Source: Azospirillum griseum (GTDB lineage Bacteria; Pseudomonadota; Alphaproteobacteria; Azospirillales; Azospirillaceae). Taken from it: a DNA stretch of 64,000 nt. Within the stretch, counting starts at the first letter, position 1, and each line of letters starts with the position of its first letter. Location: NCBI RefSeq assembly GCF_003966125.1, contig NZ_RXMA01000002.1, forward strand, positions 62,001 to 126,000, in the 5' to 3' direction. The position numbers and the translations under genes are program-made. Shown here piece by piece: positions 19,516 through 27,889 of the stretch. The notes beneath the pieces were generated by a model. That model saw only the letters and a list, made by a program, of their open reading frames with translations. It made no database searches and had not been told where the DNA came from.

Positions 19516-20373
19516 ATGGCTGAACGCCCCCTCGACCTCGACGCGGTGCGCGCCTTTCTCCACATCGCCGAATTGGGCAGCTTCACCCGCGCGGCGGAGG
19601 CGACGCGCACGACCCAGGCCGCTGTCAGCCTGAAGCTGAAGCGGTTGGAGGAGCGTTTGGGCTGCCGCCTGATCGAACGCACACCGCGTTCGGTCGAACT
19701 GTCGGCGCGCGGGGCGGCGTTCCTGGACCACGCGCGGGAGCTGCTGGCCGCGCACGACCGCGCCATCAGCGCCGTCACCACCGCCCGGCGGCGGATGACC
19801 ATCGGCATCAGCGATCATGTGGCCGGGCCGGAACTGCCCGCTCTGATCGCCCGGATGAACGCGCAGGATCCCGAACTGGTCATCGAAATCCGCATCGGCT
19901 CCTCCGGCCCGTTGCTGAACAGCTACGACCGGCGCGAACTCGACAGCGTGATCGTCCGCCTGCAATCCGGGCGCAGCGATGGGGAGTTGCTGGTGGACGA
20001 GCCGTTCGGCTGGTTCGCCGGTCCGGGTTGGCAGCACCGCCCCGACGAACCGCTGCCGCTGGCCACGCTGGCCGAACCCTGCGGCGTGCGGGTGATGGCC
20101 GGGCGCTTGTTGGACGCGGCGGGCATCCCCTGGACCGAGATCTTCGTCGGCGGTGGCGTCACCGCCGTGGCGGCGGCGGTGATGGCCGGGATGGGGGTGT
20201 CGGCGCTGGCCCCGCGCATGCTGCCCTTCGGCGCGGTGGAGGTCGGGGAGCGGCTGCGCCTGCCGCTGCTGCCGCGCCTTCCGGTTCTGCTGCACAGCCG
20301 GGTGCGCGACGACCGCTCGCGCGCCGCGCTGGCGGCGCTGGCCGCCGCCTTCCGCAACGCCGCACGCGGCTGA
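19516..20373 (+). CDS. LysR-family transcriptional regulator
   Basis: A 285-residue protein with an N-terminal winged helix-turn-helix (LDAVRAFLHIAELGSFTRAAEATRTTQAAVSLKLKRLEERLGCRLIERTPRSVELS) and a C-terminal periplasmic-binding-like effector domain beginning RRMTIGISDHVAGPELPALIARM. The probable target is the divergent tautomerase gene. The ATG at 19516 follows AAGGGTTGGAA; an in-frame TTG two codons earlier is less likely. It converges on the nuclease-like gene. Confidence 0.88.
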   Translation: MAERPLDLDAVRAFLHIAELGSFTRAAEATRTTQAAVSLKLKRLEERLGCRLIERTPRSVELSARGAAFLDHARELLAAHDRAISAVTTARRRMTIGISDHVAGPELPALIARMNAQDPELVIEIRIGSSGPLLNSYDRRELDSVIVRLQSGRSDGELLVDEPFGWFAGPGWQHRPDEPLPLATLAEPCGVRVMAGRLLDAAGIPWTEIFVGGGVTAVAAAVMAGMGVSALAPRMLPFGAVEVGERLRLPLLPRLPVLLHSRVRDDRSRAALAALAAAFRNAARG

Positions 20374-20404
20374 CGACCGGCGGCGGAACGCAAGTCCCGA
20401 TCCC

Positions 20405-21004
20405 TCAACGCCCCTTCTCGCGCTGCATCCGGGACCGCCATTGCCAGGGCTTTTCCACCTGCCCGGCCCACAGGCCCATTTTCTTGCTTTGCGCGTAGGT
20501 TTCGGCCCGCTGATAGGCCATCGACAGACCGGCGTAATGAAAGGCCCAGCCCATGGCCACCATGTTCATGCCCAGATCGACGCCACGCACCCGGCATTCG
20601 CCCTTCTTTTCGCCGTTGCGGTCCTTGTCGGCGATGGTGCAGCTCACCTCCTCATCCTTCACCATGTTGGCGAGCACGGCGGTGGCGACCTTGAAGCAAT
20701 CCAGCTCGTGACCGTAGCGGTTCTTGCATTTCTGACCGGGATCGGGGGCGTCGATGCCCATCAGGCGGATCGGTGTGCCGTCGATGACCAACAGATCGCC
20801 TTCGGGCGCTGTGGCGCGGCCTTTGATCGATTCATTGGGCATGCCCGGCATTTTGCCGTTGGGTGCGGCCTTCCCGGCGGTCTGCGCCAAGGCATCGCCC
20901 GCACCGCCCATCATCACGGCAAGGGTGAGCAGCGCGGCACCAACCGTCTCACCGAAACGGTGCCGCACAGCGTAAGGCCGCTCAGAACAGGCTGAGTTGC
21001 GCAT
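20405..21004 (-). CDS. Exported thermonuclease-like (SNase-fold) protein
   Basis: A 199-residue protein with an apparent signal peptide (h-region VGAALLTLAVMMGGAG, cleavage after ALA) and an OB-fold staphylococcal-nuclease-like core: GDLLVIDGTPIRLMGIDAPDPGQKC, CFKVATAVLANMV, VRGVDLGMNMVAMGWAFHY, and AYAQSKKMGLWAG. Many bacterial members lack proven nuclease activity. In SNase the catalytic residues are Arg-Asp-Glu; here RLMGIDAPD keeps Arg and Asp, while the rest is uncertain. The ATG at 21004 lies inside the end of the upstream SRAP gene (23-bp overlap); a GTG at 20968 would avoid this but shorten the n-region. Confidence 0.72.
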   Translation of the reverse strand: MRNSACSERPYAVRHRFGETVGAALLTLAVMMGGAGDALAQTAGKAAPNGKMPGMPNESIKGRATAPEGDLLVIDGTPIRLMGIDAPDPGQKCKNRYGHELDCFKVATAVLANMVKDEEVSCTIADKDRNGEKKGECRVRGVDLGMNMVAMGWAFHYAGLSMAYQRAETYAQSKKMGLWAGQVEKPWQWRSRMQREKGR

Positions 21005-21767
21005 GGGGCGGTTCCGGGGGCGCGTCGGCGCGCAGGTCGGTGCGCGCCGACGGATCCAGAGTGGACGGATCCAGAGTGGGCGGATCCAGACAGGACGGAT
21101 CGTCGTTGGCGACCGCGTTCACGCGCGGCCCGACCGGGGTGTGATCCAGCCACTCGTCGGGGGCGGGGCGCATCAGCGCCGCGATGTCCGGCATCGGCGT
21201 GGCGGGATCCAGCCACGCCGCCCAATCGGCGGGATCAAGCACCACCGGCATCCGATGATGCAGCGCCGACAGGGAGCCGTTCGCGGCGGTGGTCAACACG
21301 GCAGCGCTCTCCAGCGGGGCGGCGAGCGGCGGTCCGTCGGCGGGTCCGTTCCAGCGGTCCCACAGCCCGGCCAGCGCGAACAGCGCGCGGTCGCGGCGGC
21401 GGATGACGTGGCCCTGCTTGCGCCCGCCTGTGCCGGTCCATTCGTAAAAGCCGTCCACTGGAATCAGGCAACGGCGCGCCCGCAACGCGTCACGGAAGGC
21501 GGGCTTCTCGGCGGCGGATTCCGACCGCGCGTTGACCAGCGGCGCGCCGGTCGGCAGCGCCCGCGCCCATCCCGGCACCAACCCCCAACGCGGCAGGGCC
21601 AGCGACCAGCCATCCCTGCCGCGCCGCCCATCCCCATTGCGCCGAACCACCGCGATCTCCTGCGTTGGCGCAATGTTCCAACGCGGTTTCAGGTTCGGCC
21701 GCTCCGGCACGCCGAAGATCCGTTGCAGGGCACTGACCGGGCTGGTGAGCATCGTTCGTCCGCACAT
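20982..21767 (-). CDS. SRAP (YedK/HMCES) domain protein, abasic-site shielding
   Basis: SOS-response-associated peptidase family protein; members covalently trap abasic sites in single-stranded DNA through Cys-2. The start was chosen at MCGRTMLTSPV (21767), because the Cys must follow the initiator Met. The conserved NIAPTQEIAVVRR, WGLVPGW, NARSESAAEKPAFRDALRARRCLIPVDGFYEW and MPVVLDPADWAAWLDP segments follow, containing the catalytic Asn, Glu and His positions. The last 30 residues are a degenerate 5-residue repeat (LDPPT, LDPST, LDPSA) encoded by a 15-bp tandem DNA repeat and are probably dispensable. Confidence 0.9.
   Translation of the reverse strand: MCGRTMLTSPVSALQRIFGVPERPNLKPRWNIAPTQEIAVVRRNGDGRRGRDGWSLALPRWGLVPGWARALPTGAPLVNARSESAAEKPAFRDALRARRCLIPVDGFYEWTGTGGRKQGHVIRRRDRALFALAGLWDRWNGPADGPPLAAPLESAAVLTTAANGSLSALHHRMPVVLDPADWAAWLDPATPMPDIAALMRPAPDEWLDHTPVGPRVNAVANDDPSCLDPPTLDPSTLDPSARTDLRADAPPEPPHAQLSLF
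21049..21101. repeat. 15-bp tandem repeat inside the SRAP gene
   Basis: Three units (two identical GACGGATCCAGAGTG, then GGCGGATCCAGACAG) and a partial fourth at 21094. It is in frame, so copy-number changes would add or remove 5 residues without a frameshift. Confidence 0.85.
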
Positions 21768-21984
21768 GCCCGCACTATGGCGAGCTTGCCGCCCCCGCGC
21801 CAGCGACAAGCGTTGGTTCTTCGCCCACCCTGGCGTTGCCAGGACCCTTGCGTATATTATAGGTAAAAATACCTACAACCATCCCAACCCCGTCGCCGAT
21901 GCTCCCCCACCGGTCCGCCCCCACAGCATCCGTCCCCACCACCACCCAAGCGGAACCCCCGCGCCCACGCTCTTGCGGCGTGGT

Positions 21985-22036
21985 CATCGGTGAACAGCGC
22001 GCCAAAAACCGTTTCACGGTGTTTCAAACGTTCCAC
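21985..22036 (+). repeat. 52-bp dispersed repeat, copy 1
   Basis: Aligns without gaps to copies 2, 3 and 4. Positions 27-51 (the segment CACGGTGTTTCAAACGTTCC and its flanks) are identical to copy 2 and nearly so to the others. Contains the small palindromes ACCGT-TTC-ACGGT and GTTT-C-AAAC and the phased direct repeat GTTTCA/GTTTCA/GTTCCA with 10- and 9-bp spacing. Confidence 0.85.
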
Positions 22037-22060
22037 TCCCAGCCGCCTCCCACAGCCGGC

Positions 22061-22112
22061 CGCCGTGGAACAGGGGGCTTGAAACCGTTTCACGGTGTTT
22101 CAAACGTTCCAC
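22061..22112 (+). repeat. 52-bp dispersed repeat, copy 2
   Basis: Direct-oriented second copy, 76 bp after copy 1. The right half is identical to copy 1 for 32 bp (22082-22113); the left half keeps only GAACAG and scattered bases. Confidence 0.85.
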
Positions 22113-22147
22113 TTGCCCCCCGATGCCGCTTCGGAAGCGAAGCCCAT

Positions 22148-22281
22148 CCCTTCTCCCCCCTGGGGAGAAGGTTAGGATGAGGGGGTGCCGAAGGCACACC
22201 ACGTGCGCTGTGCAGGACTCGGTCTCCGCCCTGCCGGGCGTTTCGCCCCCTCACCCAACCCTCTCCCCGGGGGGTAGAGGG
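22148..22281. repeat. Inverted pair of REP-like GC palindromes
   Basis: The left arm (22148-22185) contains CCCTTCTCCCC-CCT-GGGGAGAAGG and ends GATGAGGGGG. The right arm (22246-22281) begins CCCCCTCACCC and contains CCCTCTCCCC-GG-GGGGTAGAGGG. Each arm is itself a hairpin and the two arms are near reverse complements, as in paired REP/BIME elements. A relative lies at 32749-32805. Confidence 0.7.
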
Positions 22282-22421
22282 CTTTTCGCTGCGGATTCCG
22301 TCTCGCATGAGCCTGAGTTCGGTGCCCTGCCATTCGCAGCCACGGGGTTTCCCTTTGGCGGATCGCGCTCTATCTTCGCGGGGGTTGCCAACAAACCAAC
22401 GCGGACAGCGGGAGTTCGACC

Positions 22422-24761
22422 ATGAAGTTCGGCATTGGCCAAGCGGTTCCGCGCACCGAAGACGCGCGCCTTCTCACCGGGGGCGGCCGCTACACCGATG
22501 ATGTGTCGCTGCCCGGCCAGACCCACGCCGCCTTTGTGCGTTCGCCCTACGCGTTCGCCGCCATCGGTGCCATCGACAGCGCCGACGCGCTGGCCGTGCC
22601 GGGGGTGCTGGCCGTCTACACCGTCGCGGATCTCGACGCCGATGGTTTGGGGTTGCTGCCCTGCCTGTCCGGCCTGAAGCAGCGCGACGGCTCCCCCTAT
22701 GTCGGCACGCCGCACCCGGCGCTGTGCAAGGGCTTTGCCCGCCATGTCGGCGATCCGGTGGCGATGGTGGTGGCCGAAACGCCGGAGGCCGCGCGCGACG
22801 GGGCCGAACGGGTGATGGTCGATTACAGCGAGCGCGACTCCGTCACCGGAACCACCGCCGCGCTGGAACCGGGCCGGCCGCTGGTCTGGGACACCGCGCC
22901 GAACAACCTGTGCTTTGATTGGGACACCGGCGACGAGGCCGCCGTGGAGGTCGCCTTCGCCAAGGCCGACCGCATCGTCGATCTGGAGATCGTCAACAAC
23001 CGCGTCGTCGCCACCCCGATGGAGGGCCGCGCCTGTCTGGCGGCGGTGGACGCCGACAGCGGTCGCCTGCAAATTTACGTGACCAGCCAGGGCGTCCATT
23101 CCCTGCGCAAGCAGTTCGCCAAAATCTTCAACCTGCCGGAAAGCCAGTTCCACGTCCTGACCACCGACGTCGGCGGCGGTTTCGGCATGAAGCTGTTCAA
23201 CTACCCCGAATACGTCGCCTGCCTGTTCGCCGCCCGCCGCCTGAACCGCCCGGTGAAATGGACGTCGGAACGGACGGAGGCGTTCCTCACCGACGATCAT
23301 GGCCGCGACCATGTCAGCCAAGCCCGCTTGGCGCTCGACGCCGATGGCCGTTTCCTCGGTCTGCGGGTGGACACGGTGGCCAATCTCGGGGCCTATCTGT
23401 CCAACTACGGCCCTTTCATCCCGACCGACGCCGGGTCGGCCATGCTGGTCGGCTCCTACACGACTCCGGCGCTCTATGTCCGGGTCAAGGGCGTGTTCAC
23501 CAACACCCAGCCGGTGGACGCCTATCGCGGGGCCGGCCGGCCGGAAGCCGCCTATCTGCTGGAACGGCTGATCGACCATGCCGGGCGCGTCACCGGGCTG
23601 GGGGCCGCCGAAATCCGCCGCCGCAACTTCATCCCCAGCAGCGCCATGCCCTACGCCACCCCCCTGGGGCAGGTCTATGACACCGGCGATTTCGTGCAGA
23701 ATCTGGAAGACGGTCTGGTGTTGGCCGACGTCGCCGGGCTGGCCGCGCGCAAGGCCGACTCGAAGGCGCGCGGCAAGCGGCGCGGCCTGGGCCTGTCCAC
23801 CTACATCGAGGCGTGCTCCGGCGGTGGCCCCGAACAGGCGACCGTCCAGGTCAACGCCGACGGGCGGGTCGTGCTGCTGATCGGGACCCAAACCAACGGC
23901 CAGGGCCACGAAACCGCCTACAAGCAGATCCTCGCCGACCGTCTGGGCGTCGCCCCGGAGGATGTCGAGGTCGTGCAGGGCGACAGCGACCGCGTCACCT
24001 GGGGATCGGGCACCGGCGGGTCGCGCTCCGTCCCGGTCGGCGGATCGGCGTTGGCGGAGGGGGCGGCCAAGGTGGTGAAGGCCGCCACCCCCATCGCCGC
24101 CGACCTGCTGGAAACCGCCGCCGTCGATGTGGAGTTCGACCAGGGCCGCTTCACCGTGGTCGGCACCGACCGCAGCGTCTCGCTGAAGGAGGTCGCGGCC
24201 AAGGCCGCCGCCACCACGAACGCGGTCGGTGATGGCGGTGCCGTGATCGCCTTTTCCGAAATGGCGCGCTGGACCCCACCCGCCAGCACCTTCCCCAACG
24301 GCTGCCACGTCGCCGAACTGGAGGTCGATCCCGACACCGGGGTGGTCGAGGTGCTGCGCTACAGCGTCGTCGATGATTTTGGCACGGTCATCAACCCGAT
24401 GCTCGTCATGGGCCAGATCCACGGCGGCGTTGCCCAGGGGCTGGGGCAGGCGTTGCAGGAACGGGTGGTGTTCGACCCCGACAGCGGCCAGTTGCTGACC
24501 GGCTCGCTGATGGATTACCAACTGCCGCGCGCCGCCGACATGCCGCCGATTTCGGTGAAGCTCAACTGCGTGCCCAGCACCACCAACATGCTGGGCATGA
24601 AGGGCGCGGGCGAGGCCGGGGCCATCGGCGCGCCGCCCGCCATCATCAACGCGCTCGTTGATGCCTTGTCGGAGTATGGCATCACCCACATCGACATGCC
24701 CGCCACCCCGCACGCGGTGTGGTCGGCGATCCAGGCGGCCAAGGCGCAAGCGGCGGCGTGA
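22422..24761 (+). CDS. CoxL-like (form II) large subunit, xanthine dehydrogenase family
   Basis: A 779-residue molybdenum-hydroxylase large subunit of the CO dehydrogenase/xanthine dehydrogenase/aldehyde oxidase family. The loop over the active site reads AYRGAGRPEAAYLLERLID, the form-II CoxL signature (true CO dehydrogenases have AYRCSFR). The substrate is therefore probably an aldehyde or N-heterocycle rather than CO. Mo-cofactor contacts include VGGGFGMKLFNYPEY, IGTQTNGQGHETAYKQILADRLG and a C-terminal GAGEAGAIGAPPAIINAL with the catalytic Glu. No FAD (CoxM) or iron-sulfur (CoxS) subunit gene adjoins it, so partners must be encoded elsewhere. The modABC importer lies 4 kb away. Confidence 0.87.
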   Translation: MKFGIGQAVPRTEDARLLTGGGRYTDDVSLPGQTHAAFVRSPYAFAAIGAIDSADALAVPGVLAVYTVADLDADGLGLLPCLSGLKQRDGSPYVGTPHPALCKGFARHVGDPVAMVVAETPEAARDGAERVMVDYSERDSVTGTTAALEPGRPLVWDTAPNNLCFDWDTGDEAAVEVAFAKADRIVDLEIVNNRVVATPMEGRACLAAVDADSGRLQIYVTSQGVHSLRKQFAKIFNLPESQFHVLTTDVGGGFGMKLFNYPEYVACLFAARRLNRPVKWTSERTEAFLTDDHGRDHVSQARLALDADGRFLGLRVDTVANLGAYLSNYGPFIPTDAGSAMLVGSYTTPALYVRVKGVFTNTQPVDAYRGAGRPEAAYLLERLIDHAGRVTGLGAAEIRRRNFIPSSAMPYATPLGQVYDTGDFVQNLEDGLVLADVAGLAARKADSKARGKRRGLGLSTYIEACSGGGPEQATVQVNADGRVVLLIGTQTNGQGHETAYKQILADRLGVAPEDVEVVQGDSDRVTWGSGTGGSRSVPVGGSALAEGAAKVVKAATPIAADLLETAAVDVEFDQGRFTVVGTDRSVSLKEVAAKAAATTNAVGDGGAVIAFSEMARWTPPASTFPNGCHVAELEVDPDTGVVEVLRYSVVDDFGTVINPMLVMGQIHGGVAQGLGQALQERVVFDPDSGQLLTGSLMDYQLPRAADMPPISVKLNCVPSTTNMLGMKGAGEAGAIGAPPAIINALVDALSEYGITHIDMPATPHAVWSAIQAAKAQAAA

Positions 24762-24870
24762 GGGTGACGACGCGTGCGGCGGCGCAACCCGTCGCCGCAG
24801 CGCCCAAACTGTGCAATGCTCCCGATGCTGTTCGCGTCAGCGGATGGTTTGGGGAGAAGGAGCGACCGGC

Positions 24871-25626
24871 ATGACGGACAAAACACCCTGCGGCGGCCAA
24901 TGCGCGGAGCGTTTCGCCCTGGATTTCACCATGGCGTTCCAACCCATCGTGAACGTCCAGACCGGCGCGATCTGGGCGCATGAGGCCCTGGTGCGCGGGG
25001 TGGAGGGTCAGGGGGCCGGGTGGATTCTCGATCAGGTCAACGACGGCAACCGCTACGCCTTCGATCAGGCTTGCCGGGTGAAGGCCATCGAACTGGCCGC
25101 CGCCCTGCCCTTTCAGGACGCCCGGTTGTCGATCAACTTCCTGCCCAACGCGGTCTACAAGCCGGAAGCCTGCATCCGCACGACCCTGGCCGCCGCCGCC
25201 CGCACCGGCTTTCCCACCAACCGCATCATTTTCGAGGTGACGGAAGGCGAGCGGGTGCTGAACCAGCAGCATCTGACCGCCATCTTCGTGGAATACCGCC
25301 GCCAGGGCTTCATGACCGCCATCGATGATTTCGGCGCGGGCTATTCCGGCCTCAATCTGTTGGCCCAGTTCCAGCCCGACATTCTGAAGCTCGACATGGA
25401 ATTGACCCGCAACATCGACCAGGACCGGGTTCGGCGCGGCATCGTCAAGGGCATCCTGTCGATCTGCACCGATCTGGGCATCGTCCCGCTGGCCGAAGGG
25501 GTGGAAACGGTGGGCGAAGCCAAGGCGCTGCGCGATCTGGGCGTTGAGCTGATGCAGGGCTACCTGTTCGCCAAGCCCGCCTTCCGCAGCGTCTGCAACG
25601 ACCCCGTCATGCCCGCCCTGACCTGA
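24871..25626 (+). CDS. EAL-domain cyclic di-GMP phosphodiesterase
   Basis: A 251-residue protein that is essentially a single EAL domain. The key motifs are intact: EALVRG (substrate/metal Glu), INFLPN, IIFEVTEGE, TAIDDFGAGYSGLNLL (metal-binding DD), PDILKLDMEL (catalytic Lys) and PLAEGVET. Hydrolysis of c-di-GMP is therefore expected. No sensory domain or membrane segment is present, only a short N-terminus (MTDKTPCGGQCAERFALD) with two cysteines. The ATG at 24871 follows AAGGAG. Confidence 0.9.
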   Translation: MTDKTPCGGQCAERFALDFTMAFQPIVNVQTGAIWAHEALVRGVEGQGAGWILDQVNDGNRYAFDQACRVKAIELAAALPFQDARLSINFLPNAVYKPEACIRTTLAAAARTGFPTNRIIFEVTEGERVLNQQHLTAIFVEYRRQGFMTAIDDFGAGYSGLNLLAQFQPDILKLDMELTRNIDQDRVRRGIVKGILSICTDLGIVPLAEGVETVGEAKALRDLGVELMQGYLFAKPAFRSVCNDPVMPALT

Positions 25627-25630
25627 CCGC

Positions 25631-26152
25631 TCACGCCCCCACCGGCACCGGGTGCACCGGAGCGATCATGTAGGCCATGCCCACGCCATAGCTCGCCAGC
25701 TTGGCCGCCAACGCCGCCCCGCCACCCTCATAGGGCCGGAATCCGGTGCGGTGCCAATAGCTTCGCGCTCCCGGCGTCGAGGTCAGCGCCAGCGCTGCAA
25801 AGCCGCAACGCGCCGCCAGACCGTGGGCGTAATCCAGAACGCTGGCCCCCAACCCCAGGCCACGCGTGGCGGGCAACAGCGCGATGTCGTGCAGATACAG
25901 GCAATCCGCCCCCACCGGCAGCGCCCCCAACGGCGCGTCGAGCGTCGGCGGCACGCCCAACCGCCCCGGATGCATGACGCCATACCCAACCGCCACCCCG
26001 TCCCGCTCGGCCAAGCGGCAGCCGTCGGGAAACAGCGCCAGACGCTCGGCAAACACCGCACGATCCTCCGGGTAATCGGGGTGAACCACATCGGCGATGC
26101 GCATCACCGCGTCCAAATCCGTGTCCGTCATCGGTCGCCACCGCGCCACCAT
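25631..26152 (-). CDS. GNAT-family N-acetyltransferase
   Basis: A 173-residue acetyltransferase-fold protein. The acetyl-CoA-binding region reads LYLHDIALLPATRGLGLGASVLDYAHGLAARCG (the R-G-x-G-x-G/A loop), and the C-terminus reads YWHRTGFRPYEGGG. The start was taken at MVARWRPMTDTDLDAVMRIADVV (26152). Substrate unknown. It converges on the EAL gene with a 4-bp gap and is divergent from cysQ. Confidence 0.82.
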   Translation of the reverse strand: MVARWRPMTDTDLDAVMRIADVVHPDYPEDRAVFAERLALFPDGCRLAERDGVAVGYGVMHPGRLGVPPTLDAPLGALPVGADCLYLHDIALLPATRGLGLGASVLDYAHGLAARCGFAALALTSTPGARSYWHRTGFRPYEGGGAALAAKLASYGVGMAYMIAPVHPVPVGA

Positions 26153-26243
26153 GCTTTCCCTCCGCCCTTTTTTCGTTCTGCTGCTTCCGGTTTGCCCGTT
26201 CCGCGCGCTATGGTGAGTCCCCCATGTTGGAGGAGCCATCATC

Positions 26244-27017
26244 ATGCCCGACACCGCTGCGGCGACCTTGCTGCCGTTCGTCCGCACCATCGCCCACGAA
26301 GCGGGTCAGGTCATCCTGCGTTATTACAACAGCGGCGTGGATGTCTCCACCAAGGCTGACGGCAGCCCGGTGACGCTGGCCGACAACGCGGCGGAGGCGG
26401 TGATCCTCCCCGCCCTGCACCATCTGACCCCCTCGATCCCGGTGGTGTCGGAGGAGGCGAGTGCCGCCGGTCATCGCCCGGACATCTCCGGTGGGCGGTT
26501 CTGGCTGGTCGATCCGCTCGACGGGACCAAGGAGTTCATCTCCCGCAACGGGGAGTTCACCGTCAACATCGCCCTGATCGACCAGGGCGTTCCGGTTTTG
26601 GGCGTCGTCTACGCTCCGGCCACCGGCGATCTCTACGCCGCCGCCGGGTCGGGCACGGCGATCCATTGGGCCGAGGGGCGGCACGACCATGCCATCGCCG
26701 TCCGCCCGCGCCCCGCCGATGGCTTGACCGTCGTCGCCAGCCGCTCCCACGGCAACGGTTCGACGCTCGATGAGTTTCTGGCCGCCTACCCGGTCAAGGA
26801 GCGGGTGTCCTGCGGCAGCTCGCTGAAATTCTGCACGGTGGCGAGCGGCAAGGCCGACCTCTACCCGCGTTTTGGCCCGACCAGCGAATGGGACACCGCC
26901 GCCGGTCACGCCGTGCTGATCGGGGCCGGCGGCCGAGTGGAACAGCCCGACGGCTCCCCACTGGTCTATGGCAAGGCCGACATTCGCAACCCGCACTTCG
27001 TGGCCTATGGCTGGTGA
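26244..27017 (+). CDS. cysQ: 3'(2'),5'-bisphosphate nucleotidase CysQ
   Basis: Inositol-monophosphatase-fold enzyme that degrades 3'-phosphoadenosine 5'-phosphate from sulfate assimilation. The metal-binding signature FWLVDPLDGTKEFISRNGEFTVNIAL and the C-terminal SSLKFCTVASGKADLYPRFGPTSEWDTAAGHAVL are typical of CysQ rather than of histidinol or inositol phosphatases. Length is 257 residues; a GGAGGAG ribosome binding site precedes the ATG. The next gene follows within 8 bp. Confidence 0.93.
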   Translation: MPDTAAATLLPFVRTIAHEAGQVILRYYNSGVDVSTKADGSPVTLADNAAEAVILPALHHLTPSIPVVSEEASAAGHRPDISGGRFWLVDPLDGTKEFISRNGEFTVNIALIDQGVPVLGVVYAPATGDLYAAAGSGTAIHWAEGRHDHAIAVRPRPADGLTVVASRSHGNGSTLDEFLAAYPVKERVSCGSSLKFCTVASGKADLYPRFGPTSEWDTAAGHAVLIGAGGRVEQPDGSPLVYGKADIRNPHFVAYGW

Positions 27018-27024
27018 TGGCGGG

Positions 27025-27876
27025 ATGGTGACGTGTTTGGGTGACGCGGCGCGCGCGGTGCTGACCACCGCCGCGCCGATGGACAAGGTGCGGCTGACCC
27101 GCGCCCACGCCGCCGCCTGGGCCGAAGGTCGGCTCAGCCCGGATGTGCCGGTGATGCCGCCCGACCGCCCGGCCCGGCCCGACCGGCCGGAGCTGCTGTT
27201 GCCGCGCGACATGCCCAAGCGCGGGCGCGGCGGCAACGCGCAAAACCGCGTCGCCCTGCTGCACGCCTTGGCCCACATCGAACTCAACGCCATCGATCTG
27301 GCCTGGGATCTGGTCAGCCGCTTCGCCGGGGCTGGCCTGCCCAAGGGCTTCACCGACGATTGGGTGCGGGTGGCCGACGACGAGGCCCGGCATTTCCAGA
27401 TGCTGGAGGAGCGGTTGAACGCGCTGGGGGCCTCCTACGGCGACCTTCCCGCGCACGATGGCTTGTGGCAGGCGGCGACGGAAACCGCCCACGACCTCGC
27501 CGCCCGTCTGGCCGTGGTCCCGATGGTGCTGGAGGCGCGCGGCCTCGACGTCACCCCCGACACGGTGCGCCGCCTGCGCGCCTTTGGCGACGACGACAGC
27601 GCCGACCTGCTCCAAACCATCCACGACGAGGAAATCCACCACGTCGCCGCCGGTCGGCGCTGGTTCAACCACCTCTGCGCCCAACGGGGAGTTGAACCGG
27701 TGGCGCTGTGGCAGGAACTGGTGACGCGCCATTTCCGGGGTGGGCTGAAGCGGCCCTTCAACACCGAAAGCCGGACGCTCGCCGGGTTCGGGCCGGAATA
27801 TTACGAGCCGATCACCCCGGTCTTGCCACCCCGTCCCGCCCGCCCGCCGGTTGACCGGCAGCCCGAAACCCGTTAA
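27025..27876 (+). CDS. Ferritin-like DUF455 protein (COG2833)
   Basis: A 283-residue helical protein with a four-helix ferritin-like core. Probable di-iron ligands occur in [32 protein letters not shown] (ExxH), [12 protein letters not shown] and [16 protein letters not shown]. This matches the conserved but uncharacterised DUF455 family. A PHA-like disordered stretch ([25 protein letters not shown]) precedes the core. Starts at 27025 or 27007 are both possible. It lies 8 bp after cysQ and 14 bp before thrB, suggesting one transcript from cysQ to rnhA. Confidence 0.8.
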   Translation: MVTCLGDAARAVLTTAAPMDKVRLTRAHAAAWAEGRLSPDVPVMPPDRPARPDRPELLLPRDMPKRGRGGNAQNRVALLHALAHIELNAIDLAWDLVSRFAGAGLPKGFTDDWVRVADDEARHFQMLEERLNALGASYGDLPAHDGLWQAATETAHDLAARLAVVPMVLEARGLDVTPDTVRRLRAFGDDDSADLLQTIHDEEIHHVAAGRRWFNHLCAQRGVEPVALWQELVTRHFRGGLKRPFNTESRTLAGFGPEYYEPITPVLPPRPARPPVDRQPETR

Positions 27877-27889
27877 GGCCCAGGACATC

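Larger units (their letters stand above)
21768..22421. other. 654-bp divergent spacer with two repeat families
   Basis: Non-coding region between the SRAP gene (minus) and the CoxL-like gene (plus). It starts with an AT-rich stretch (21850-21885, TATATTATAGG), which could hold promoters. It then contains two 52-bp repeats (21985-22036 and 22061-22112) and an inverted pair of GC-rich REP-like palindromes (22148-22185 and 22246-22281). No convincing reading frame was found. Confidence 0.8.

Noticed and set aside
21985-22112. CRISPR array
   Set aside because: Only two repeat copies per locus, with diverged left halves and no cas genes; the other two copies are 10 kb away in the opposite orientation.
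22251-24749. 832-codon minus-strand frame opposite the CoxL-like gene
   Set aside because: Antisense artefact of third-position GC bias; the composition is Gly/Arg/His-rich, and the plus-strand protein has all family motifs.
22422-24761. Aerobic CO dehydrogenase (coxL form I)
   Set aside because: Active-site loop is AYRGAGR, not AYRCSFR, and the M and S subunits are absent.
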